From contig CAMHKU010000005.1 in the NCBI GenBank assembly GCA_946185805.1, forward strand, positions 1 to 58,245: a DNA stretch of 58,245 nt, read 5' to 3'. The notes below the pieces were generated by a model. It was not told the origin of the DNA, did not search any database, and saw only the letters and a program-made list of their open reading frames with translations. This DNA comes from an uncultured Prevotellaceae bacterium. GTDB lineage: Bacteria; Bacteroidota; Bacteroidia; Bacteroidales; Bacteroidaceae. Position numbers and translations under genes: made by a program. This document shows, one piece after another, positions 1 to 7,652 of the stretch (position 1 is its first letter; each line of letters opens with the position of its first letter).

Positions 1-2
1 TC

Positions 3-329
3 CTGCGCAACCTCTCGCGGCTGCTGGAGCGCCCGAAGGCCTTGCAGGACCGCGTATTTCAGAAGGTGTTTGAGCAGGCAGAGATAGCGCAGTATTCCAC
101 TGAGGAGCGCCGCGAATATGAGGCCAGTGTGAAAAACTACTGGGACTACTACAGCACGATGAAGACCGCCGTTGACAAAGCCAAGACAGAGGGGTGTGCT
201 GAGGGCCGTGCCGAAGGGCGTTTAGAAGAGCTGATAGCAAATGCCCGCAGCCTGAAAGAGAATGGTGTACCGCTTGACCTAATTGCCAAGAGCCTTGGAC
301 TGACGGCAGACGAGATAGCTGCGCTGTAG
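3..329 (+). CDS. C-terminal fragment of an Rpn-family (PD-(D/E)XK nuclease transposase-like) protein, truncated by the window edge
   Basis: Frame open from position 3. The C-terminus ANARSLKENGVPLDLIAKSLGLTADEIAAL closely resembles that of the complete paralog at 51946..52899; AEGRAEGR-type repeat before it. Confidence 0.75.
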   Translation: MRNLSRLLERPKALQDRVFQKVFEQAEIAQYSTEERREYEASVKNYWDYYSTMKTAVDKAKTEGCAEGRAEGRLEELIANARSLKENGVPLDLIAKSLGLTADEIAAL

Positions 330-358
330 ATTTATTAATGTTTCCGCAAAAGTAGCCC

Positions 359-390
359 CCCCCGGTTTCAGACAGAAACCGGGGGCTTTT
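359..390 (+). terminator. Stem-loop terminator
   Basis: CCCCCGGTTTC-AGACA-GAAACCGGGGG followed by CTTTTCC, just after the 329 stop. Confidence 0.8.
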
Positions 391-477
391 CCTTTGTTTG
401 GCAGATATCGGCATAAGTGTCGCAGCAACATTTTAATGTTTTGACCCAGAGATTTGGATTGAGTGTAAAAAACGCAC

Positions 478-485
478 TACCTTTG
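478..485 (+). promoter_or_regulatory. Bacteroidetes -7 promoter box (TACCTTTG)
   Basis: Matches TAnnTTTG; upstream of the 548 ORF. Confidence 0.7.
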
Positions 486-547
486 CACCGTCAAAACGAC
501 AAACCATAGACAATTCACCAAAAGTAAAATCAAAAAAACAATAAAAA

Positions 548-2062
548 ATGAAGACTTTAAAATTATTCTCAGTTCTTGTTCTCGGTAGCTTTTTAGCTAC
601 AGCGTGTTTAACCTCTTGCAGCGACGACCGCATGGCCGACATTGCAGCTGACAGCCAGATGGCTCCCAAAAGCAATCTCTCGAAAGTTCAAGTGATAGAG
701 ACCGGCGAGGTGAACTTTGCCAACAGTATGACGCGCAGCGCCAACATCGTCGAAAAGGGCGGCGTATCGAAGCTGTTCTACCAGTACAAGTGGGCCACCC
801 TGCGCTACGAGGCCCGCACTGCCGACGGCACCAAGAAAATGCTCTCAGAGTTGCTGATATGGCCCACCTCTGCCGAAGGCGACTTCCACCCCAAGACCTA
901 TATCGTAGGTTGCCACAGCACCATCACCAGCGATGCTGAGCGCCCCACGAACCTGAAGAACCAGGGATATGACTACGAGGCCAACATGTTTGCACTGTTC
1001 AGCAATAAACTGAGCCAGAAGGCTCTGGTGGTAGTACCCGACTACGAGGGCTATGGTATTACCTCTCACCTGCCTCACCCTTACTGCAACCGCGAGCTCA
1101 CTGCCGAGCAGGTGGTGGAAGGTGCCACGCAGGCTCTGGAGTGGTTTGAAGCCAATCAGCAGACCATGGACCCCAACTGGCAGTCGGTGGCTGTGGGCTA
1201 TTCCCAGGGCGGCGCTGTGGCCGCTGGCGTCTATCGCTATTGCCTGGAGCACAACCGCAGCGACCTGCGCATGAAGGGTGCCGTCTGTGGCGATGGCCCT
1301 TATGCTCCACTGGCCACGCTCAAGCAGTATATTCAGGACAACAAGCTCTACATGCCGGTGGCTCCCACACTGCTGCTGAAGGGCGCTGTTGATACTAATC
1401 CCGAGATGAAGCGCCTGGGTTGCACCTATCAGGACTTTGTCAACGAGAAGTTCTATGAGACGGGTATCTTCCAGTGGCTCGACGGCAAGCAGCTCTCCAC
1501 TACCGACATTCAGAAGCGTCTGCTGCAACACTCTTTCGAGCACGGCGACGAGGGCGGTTTCACCATGATGTGTGCTACAGGCAGCGAGTTTATGCCTTAC
1601 ACCAAGTCGAACGCCAAGGATGTCCGCGGCAAGGCCCGCAGGTTTAACACTGCCAACGGTAAGGGCATGAACTTCTGTGCGACTACAGAGGTGCTCAAGC
1701 CCGCAGTCATAGAATACTTCCAGACGGGCAAGGTGACAGGCGACGTGCCGGCAGCTAAGCTGAAGGCACTGGAGCAGGCACTGGCTGAGAATGACCTCAC
1801 TTATGGCGGTTTCCGCCCGTCGGCAGGTTTCACCTTCTTCCACTCTACTCGCGACGAGGTTGTGCCCTATTGTAACTATCAGGAGGTGAGCCGCACCTGG
1901 GGCACCAACTCCATACAGGGTCAGATATACAACTCAGGCACCTGCCTGCATGTCAACTCAGGCACCGTTTTCTTCCTCAAGCGCTGCGGCGCACCCGTCG
2001 ATGACATTCTGAAGGACAAATGGCAGTCTGGCGAGAAGAACATTGGCAACATCTTATACTAA
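548..2062 (+). CDS. Secreted alpha/beta hydrolase (secretory lipase-like) lipoprotein
   Basis: Signal peptide with Cys (TACLTSCSDD), GYSQGG nucleophile elbow, overall lipase-like layout. Confidence 0.75.
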   Translation: MKTLKLFSVLVLGSFLATACLTSCSDDRMADIAADSQMAPKSNLSKVQVIETGEVNFANSMTRSANIVEKGGVSKLFYQYKWATLRYEARTADGTKKMLSELLIWPTSAEGDFHPKTYIVGCHSTITSDAERPTNLKNQGYDYEANMFALFSNKLSQKALVVVPDYEGYGITSHLPHPYCNRELTAEQVVEGATQALEWFEANQQTMDPNWQSVAVGYSQGGAVAAGVYRYCLEHNRSDLRMKGAVCGDGPYAPLATLKQYIQDNKLYMPVAPTLLLKGAVDTNPEMKRLGCTYQDFVNEKFYETGIFQWLDGKQLSTTDIQKRLLQHSFEHGDEGGFTMMCATGSEFMPYTKSNAKDVRGKARRFNTANGKGMNFCATTEVLKPAVIEYFQTGKVTGDVPAAKLKALEQALAENDLTYGGFRPSAGFTFFHSTRDEVVPYCNYQEVSRTWGTNSIQGQIYNSGTCLHVNSGTVFFLKRCGAPVDDILKDKWQSGEKNIGNILY

Positions 2063-2212
2063 GTAACTCAACTTTCGCAAGTTGGGGAGTTAAATGGAGT
2101 TAACTCCTTCTAACTCCCTTTAACTCCTTCCTACTCCTCAACTTGAGAAGTTGAATTAGCTATTGCCTGCAAAACATTCTGACGGGCGATTGTGATTTAC
2201 CAAAAAAATGTG

Positions 2213-2220
2213 TATCTTTG
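2213..2220 (+). promoter_or_regulatory. -7 promoter box (TATCTTTG)
   Basis: TAnnTTTG, about 25 nt upstream of the response-regulator start. Confidence 0.7.
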
Positions 2221-2245
2221 CACCCGTTAAGCATTGATAAGCGAC

Positions 2246-2950
2246 ATGACACCCATGAGACGTATATTAGTAGTCGACGACGAGCCCGACCTGTGCGACA
2301 TTCTGAGCTTCAACCTCCGTGGCGCAGGCTATGAGGTGGACGTGGCATATAGCGCCGACGAGGCGCTGGCGGCCGGCATAGCGGTGTATGACCTGCTACT
2401 GCTCGACGTGATGATGCCCGGCACGTCGGGCTTTGAGCTGGCCGCCCGTCTGAAGCACGATGGTCTGACGGCCCGCGTGCCAATTATCTTTCTCACGGCT
2501 CTCGATACTGAGGACGACACTCTGCAGGGCTTCCACCTCGGTGCCGACGACTACATATCGAAGCCGTTCTCCGTGCGCGAGGTGCTGGCGCGGGTGAAGG
2601 CGGTGCTCAGCCGCAGCTACCCGCCGTCGGCCGCCCCCCGAGGCGAAATACTTGAGCATCGAGGGTTGGCGATGAACCCCGCGGCAGCCATGGTCACTGC
2701 CGACGGCTCCGACGTGGTGCTGACGAAGACGGAGTTTGACCTGCTGCGTCTGCTGCTCACTCATAGGGGGCAGCTCTTCTCGCGCCACGAAATATTAGAA
2801 AAGGTGTGGCCGCGCGATGTCGTCGTCACCGAGCGCACCGTCGACGTGAATATCACGCGCCTGCGCAAGAAGCTGGGGGCCTACGCCGCCTGCATCGTCA
2901 ACCGTCCGGGCTTCGGCTACGGCTTTGACGCGGAGGCAAATGCTAAATGA
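2246..2950 (+). CDS. OmpR/PhoB-family response regulator
   Basis: Receiver domain (VVDDEP, DVMMPG, FLTALD, KPF) plus C-terminal winged helix (TERTVDVNITRLRKKLG). Confidence 0.93.
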   Translation: MTPMRRILVVDDEPDLCDILSFNLRGAGYEVDVAYSADEALAAGIAVYDLLLLDVMMPGTSGFELAARLKHDGLTARVPIIFLTALDTEDDTLQGFHLGADDYISKPFSVREVLARVKAVLSRSYPPSAAPRGEILEHRGLAMNPAAAMVTADGSDVVLTKTEFDLLRLLLTHRGQLFSRHEILEKVWPRDVVVTERTVDVNITRLRKKLGAYAACIVNRPGFGYGFDAEANAK

Positions 2951-2967
2951 GGAATGCTAAATGAGGA

Positions 2968-3912
2968 ATGAAGAAACTGACTGAAGGCCGCAAGATGTGG
3001 ATTAGCGTGATGGCGATTTTTGCCGTCTATGCCGTGGTGTTCATACTGTTTGAAGACTACGACCGCCACTGGCTGGAGCCTTTCGCCGAGGTCAGCGACT
3101 GGCATCTGCTGCTCTTCTCGCTGGTGGTGCTCGCGGGGCTGTCGGTGCTGCTCTACCACTACGCCCGCAGCATGGACGAGCGCATCAGCCGCGAGCAGGC
3201 CGAGAAGGAGGGACGCCTGCGCCGCGAACTGACCCAGAACATTGCACACGAATTGAAAACCCCCGTGGCCAGCATCCTGGGCTATTTGGATACTATCATC
3301 AATGCTCCCGCACTCGACGACGCCACGCGCCAGCAGTTTATCCTGCGCTCCCACGCCCAGGCCGAGCGGCTCACGGCCCTGCTGCAGGACATCTCCACAC
3401 TCAACCGCATGGACTATGCCCCTGACGTGCTGACGATGGAGCGCATTGACGTGTCGCAGCTCGTCAGCGACATCGCCCAGGAGACGGCCATTGCCTTCGA
3501 CCGCCGACGGATGACGCTGCGCAACTGTTTGCCGCAGGGCATCGTCGTCAACGGCAACAACTCGCTGCTCTACAGCGTCTTCCGCAATCTCACCGACAAC
3601 GCCGTGAACTATGCCGGCGAGGGCACCACCGTGGAAATCACTGCTGAGCAGGAGAACGGCTACTGGCACTTCACCTTCGCCGACAACGGCCGCGGCATCA
3701 GTCAGGAGCACCTGCCCCGCATCTTTGAGCGCTTCTACCGCATTGACAAGGGCCGCAGCCGCTCACTCGGCGGCACGGGCCTGGGGCTGGCCATCGTCAA
3801 GAATGCCGTCGTGCTGCATGGCGGCACCATCAGCGTCAGCAGCCGCAACGGTCTGCGCTTCGACTTCACTCTGCCAATGAAATGCAATAAAAAACCATTA
3901 TCATCATGTTAG
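2968..3912 (+). CDS. Sensor histidine kinase
   Basis: HELKTPVASILGYLD H-box, N-box NLTDNAVNYA, DNGRGI, GGTGLGLAIVKN. Confidence 0.93.
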   Translation: MKKLTEGRKMWISVMAIFAVYAVVFILFEDYDRHWLEPFAEVSDWHLLLFSLVVLAGLSVLLYHYARSMDERISREQAEKEGRLRRELTQNIAHELKTPVASILGYLDTIINAPALDDATRQQFILRSHAQAERLTALLQDISTLNRMDYAPDVLTMERIDVSQLVSDIAQETAIAFDRRRMTLRNCLPQGIVVNGNNSLLYSVFRNLTDNAVNYAGEGTTVEITAEQENGYWHFTFADNGRGISQEHLPRIFERFYRIDKGRSRSLGGTGLGLAIVKNAVVLHGGTISVSSRNGLRFDFTLPMKCNKKPLSSC

Positions 3913-5453
3913 TTAAGACATATTGTGCAGCTGTTAACGGCTTAGAAGTGACAACGGTATACTGCGAAGTAAGCATGACGCGAGGCATGCAGTTTCACCT
4001 GACGGGACTGGCCGACACGGCCGTCCGCGAAAGCTATGACCGCATTAAGGCAGCCATGACGAACAATGGCTTCAAGGTTCCGCAGATGGAAATTACCGTC
4101 AACTTAGCTCCCGCCGACATCAAGAAGGAAGGCTCTGGCTATGACCTTCCCCTGGCCATTGGCATCCTGGCCTCTGACAACAAAGTAAGTGCCGACCGTC
4201 TGAATCAGTATATGATGGTGGGCGAACTGGGGCTCGACGGTCGCTTGCAGCCTATACGGGGCGCTCTGCCCATCGCCATTCGTGCGCGTAAGGAGAAGTT
4301 CAAGGGGCTTATCGTGCCGCAACAGAATATCCGTGAGGCGGCTGTTGTCAACCAGCTGGAGGTCTATGGTATGGACTCGCTGATGGATGTAGTGAGCTTC
4401 TTTAACGGCAATACCAGTTATGAGCCCACAGTCATTGACACACGCCGAGAATTCTATGAGCAACAGAACAATTACGAACTCGACTTCAGCGATGTTCGTG
4501 GCCAGGAGAGCGTGAAGCGTGCCTTGGAGGTGGCTGCCGCCGGCGGTCATAATCTGATTATGATTGGGCCGCCGGGCTCAGGAAAGTCCATGCTGGCCAA
4601 ACGCTTGCCGAGCATTCTGCCGCCCCTGTCACTGGCGGAGAGTCTGGAGACCACACAAATACACTCCGTAGCAGGTAAACTGACACGCGACACCAGCCTT
4701 ATTTCGCAGCGACCGTTCCGTGCTCCTCACCACACCATTTCGCAGGTGGCTCTCGTCGGCGGCGGCAACAATCCGCAGCCCGGCGAAATCTCGCTGGCTC
4801 ACAATGGTGTGCTCTTCCTTGATGAGATGCCCGAACTGTCGCGAAGTGTTCTCGAAGTGCTTCGCCAACCGTTGGAAGACCGCGTTATCACTATCAGTCG
4901 TGCCAAATACTCTATCCAGTACCCCGCCTCCTTTATGCTCATCGCCTCTATGAACCCCTGTCCCTGCGGCTATTATGGTGACCCTCTGCACCACTGCGTC
5001 TGTACTCCGGGACAGATTCAGCGTTACATGAACAAAATCAGCGGGCCGCTGTTAGACCGTATCGACATCCATTGCGAGATACAGGCCGTGCCCTTCGCCC
5101 AACTTTCACAGATGCAGCCCGGCGAACCTTCGGCCAACATCCGAGAGCGGGTCATCGCCGCCCGCAAGATTCAGGAGGAGCGCTTCAAGCCCTTCAAGGG
5201 CATCCATAGTAATGCCATGATGTCCGAGCGCATGCTCCACGAGTTTGCCGAGCCCGACGCCGCCTCGCTCGACATGCTCCGCATGGCCATGGAAAAACTA
5301 AAGCTTTCTGCAAGAGCTTATAGCCGTATCCTTAAAGTGGCCCGTACCATCGCCGACCTTGCTGGCAGCGACAAGGTAGAGGCGATGCACATCGCCGAGG
5401 CCATCGGGTATCGCAACCTCGACCGAGGCGACTGGGCAGAGAGAGGCGTGTAA
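3906..5453 (+). CDS. YifB/ComM family Mg-chelatase-like AAA+ ATPase
   Basis: GPPGSGKSMLAKRLPSILPP, FRAPHHTIS, MNPCPCGYYGD. Confidence 0.95.
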   Translation: MLVKTYCAAVNGLEVTTVYCEVSMTRGMQFHLTGLADTAVRESYDRIKAAMTNNGFKVPQMEITVNLAPADIKKEGSGYDLPLAIGILASDNKVSADRLNQYMMVGELGLDGRLQPIRGALPIAIRARKEKFKGLIVPQQNIREAAVVNQLEVYGMDSLMDVVSFFNGNTSYEPTVIDTRREFYEQQNNYELDFSDVRGQESVKRALEVAAAGGHNLIMIGPPGSGKSMLAKRLPSILPPLSLAESLETTQIHSVAGKLTRDTSLISQRPFRAPHHTISQVALVGGGNNPQPGEISLAHNGVLFLDEMPELSRSVLEVLRQPLEDRVITISRAKYSIQYPASFMLIASMNPCPCGYYGDPLHHCVCTPGQIQRYMNKISGPLLDRIDIHCEIQAVPFAQLSQMQPGEPSANIRERVIAARKIQEERFKPFKGIHSNAMMSERMLHEFAEPDAASLDMLRMAMEKLKLSARAYSRILKVARTIADLAGSDKVEAMHIAEAIGYRNLDRGDWAERGV

Positions 5454-5517
5454 GTAGCCTTTGGGGATTTGAATATACAGAAAGTAAAGAAATTGTTAAT
5501 AAGTAATATTAAAGACT

Positions 5518-6924
5518 ATGAACAGACAACTATTGATTGCCGCCTGCTTAGTGGGGTCACTCACGTCAGCGACGGCCCAGACCAAGGACGGCGGACTCTC
5601 TGCCGACATGTTAAAGGATATAGTGAAGGAACAGAAGCTGGTGCCCGCCAACGGAGCGCTGATGAATGCCATTTCGGCCAATGCCATTGACGACCTGGCC
5701 AAGAACCGGCAGCACGCCGGCGCCATCGACACTTACTTCAGCGTGGAGACACCCTCGCAGTCGATTACCGACCAGCAGTCGTCGGGCCGCTGCTGGATGT
5801 TCAGCGGCTTCAACGTGCTGCGCTCCAACTACGTAGCCCAGCACGGCGACTCCCTGCAGCTGGAGCTGTCGCAGGCCTACCTCTTCTTCTACGACCAGCT
5901 GGAGAAGGCCAACCTCATGCTCCAGGGCGTCATCGACACGGGCAAGAAGCCCCTGGACGACCAGCGCGTGCAGTTCTTCTTCCACTATCCACTGAGCGAC
6001 GGCGGCACCTTCTGCGGCGTGGCCGACCTGGCCGAGAAGTACGGCCTGGTGCCTAAAGAGGTGATGCCTGAGACGTTTTCGAGCGACAACACGTCGAAGG
6101 TCCGCCAGCTGCTGAACTCCAAGCTGCGCGAGTATGGCCTGCAGCTGCGCGAGATGGTAGAGAAAGACAAGAGCCAGGCGTCGATGAACAAGGCCAAGGT
6201 GCGCATGCTGGCACAGATCTACCGCATGCTGGAAATGACTATCGGCACGCCGCCGCAGAAGTTCAGCTATGCCTTCAAGACCAAGGGCGGCAAGGCCGTG
6301 GGCAAGGCCAAGACCTACACGCCGCAGGAGTTCTATCAGGAGGTTGTCGGCGGCCCGTTGAACGGCACCTTCATCATGGCCATGAACGACCCGCGGCGCC
6401 CGTACTACAAGACCTACGAGGTGGAGTACGACCGCCACACCTACGACGGCCACAACTGGCGCTACGTCAACCTGCCCATGGACGACATTGAGCAGATGGC
6501 CATCGCCTCGCTCAAGGACGGCCGCAAGCTCTACTCGAGCTACGACGTCGGCAAGCAGCTGGACCGCAAGCGCGGCTATGCCGACCTGGAGAACTTCGAC
6601 TACGGCGCCCTCTTCGGCACCACCTTCGGCATGGACAAGGCACAGCGCATCTCTACCTTCGACAGCGGCTCTACCCACGCCATGACGCTCACCGCCGTCG
6701 ACCTCGACGCCAAGGGCAAGGCCACGAAATGGAAGGTAGAAAACTCGTGGGGCGCCGACTGGGGCCAGAAGGGCTGCCTGATTATGACCGACCGCTGGCT
6801 ACGCGAATATATGTTCCGACTGGTGGTCGACAAGAAGTACGTGCCCGAGAAGATTCTGAAGGCCGCCGAGCAGCAGCCCGTCATGGTGATGCCCGAAGAC
6901 CCGCTCTTCCTGCCCGACGAGTGA
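5518..6924 (+). CDS. Exported C1-family (PepC/bleomycin hydrolase-like) cysteine aminopeptidase
   Basis: Signal peptide; QQSSGRCWMFSGFN active site; THAMTLTAVD; VENSWGADWGQKG. Confidence 0.92.
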   Translation: MNRQLLIAACLVGSLTSATAQTKDGGLSADMLKDIVKEQKLVPANGALMNAISANAIDDLAKNRQHAGAIDTYFSVETPSQSITDQQSSGRCWMFSGFNVLRSNYVAQHGDSLQLELSQAYLFFYDQLEKANLMLQGVIDTGKKPLDDQRVQFFFHYPLSDGGTFCGVADLAEKYGLVPKEVMPETFSSDNTSKVRQLLNSKLREYGLQLREMVEKDKSQASMNKAKVRMLAQIYRMLEMTIGTPPQKFSYAFKTKGGKAVGKAKTYTPQEFYQEVVGGPLNGTFIMAMNDPRRPYYKTYEVEYDRHTYDGHNWRYVNLPMDDIEQMAIASLKDGRKLYSSYDVGKQLDRKRGYADLENFDYGALFGTTFGMDKAQRISTFDSGSTHAMTLTAVDLDAKGKATKWKVENSWGADWGQKGCLIMTDRWLREYMFRLVVDKKYVPEKILKAAEQQPVMVMPEDPLFLPDE

Positions 6925-6942
6925 GAAATTCCTGACGCCTGT

Positions 6943-6988
6943 ATACACGCAGGAGGGGAGGCTGCTGGGCCTCCCCTCCTGCGTGTAT
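6943..6988. terminator. Bidirectional stem-loop terminator, 19-bp perfect stem, 8-nt loop
   Basis: ATACACGCAGGAGGGGAGG (6943-6961) / CCTCCCCTCCTGCGTGTAT (6970-6988), between the convergent pepC-like gene and the small ORF 7027..7167. Confidence 0.85.
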
Positions 6989-7026
6989 GAGCCTGATAGG
7001 GTATCAACAAACTTCGGGCTGCGAGT

Positions 7027-7167
7027 TTACCAGAAACCCTGTCGCGTGTTCTCACCTTTAAGCGTCTCTTTTGCGTGCTTCAAGCCTGTGGTCACTTTGC
7101 CACCGTTTACATTCTCTAACTCTTCCATTGCCAGAGCGCGAGCGCTCATTCTGTTCTTCTGTGTCAT
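7027..7167 (-). CDS. Small double-glycine leader peptide precursor (46 aa), putative bacteriocin/signal peptide
   Basis: Read from the reverse complement: MTQKNRMSARALAMEELENVNGGKVTTGLKHAKETLKGENTRQGFW*. Matches GG-leader spacing (L-12, E-8, L-7, V-4, G-2, G-1); own -7 box at 7245-7252; strong hairpin downstream. Absent from the supplied ORF track (<60 aa). Confidence 0.72.
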   Translation of the reverse strand: MTQKNRMSARALAMEELENVNGGKVTTGLKHAKETLKGENTRQGFW

Positions 7168-7244
7168 CGTCTTATAATTTTAATTGGTTAAACTTACTTT
7201 TTTCTGTCTTGTCGCTCAGTTGCTGTTTTCTCTGATTGACGATG

Positions 7245-7252
7245 CAAAGGTA
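7245..7252 (-). promoter_or_regulatory. -7 promoter box (TACCTTTG on the minus strand) for the GG-leader ORF
   Basis: CAAAGGTA on the plus strand, followed on the minus strand by GCATCG and about 75 nt of leader. Confidence 0.65.
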
Positions 7253-7370
7253 CGGCAGAATTTCTACCTGCACAAGAATTTAGCCATCTTTCCACTCCGG
7301 CTGTTACGACAAGAGCCTTCCATCAGCGTCAAATGGGCAAACGAACCGCAAATCCTGTCGTAAATAATCA

Positions 7371-7643
7371 TCAGGCTTCCAGTGGTGCGTTCTTCAGTTG
7401 TTCCAAGGCGCGACACAGTTGGTCGGGACAGGAGGTGTTTTTGGTACCACAGCGCACACCGTCGATCTTTCTGATGACATCGTCAATGTGTTGTCCGCGC
7501 ACCAGCTGGCTGATGCCCTGCAGGTTGCCGTTGCAACCACCCAGGAAGAAGACCTGCTGAATAATGTTGTTCTCGTCGGCAGTCACGTCGATCATCTTCG
7601 AGCATGTGCCGTGGGTCATGTACTGTACGTGTTTCGTTTTCAT
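7371..7643 (-). CDS. TSCPD domain-containing protein (TIGR03905-like)
   Basis: GTCSKMIDV, FLGGCNGNLQGIS, G-RCG-TSCPDQL motif. Confidence 0.85.
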   Translation of the reverse strand: MKTKHVQYMTHGTCSKMIDVTADENNIIQQVFFLGGCNGNLQGISQLVRGQHIDDVIRKIDGVRCGTKNTSCPDQLCRALEQLKNAPLEA

Positions 7644-7652
7644 CTTGTTTGT

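Noticed and set aside
845-1843. Long minus-strand ORF (332 aa) antisense to the lipase gene
   Set aside because: Shadow ORF of a well-supported plus-strand gene; no signal peptide/domain pattern and typical antisense His/Leu/Val/Gly composition.
5611-6678. 355-aa antisense ORF over the C1 peptidase
   Set aside because: Shadow of strong GC3 codon bias; the plus-strand gene has clear catalytic motifs.
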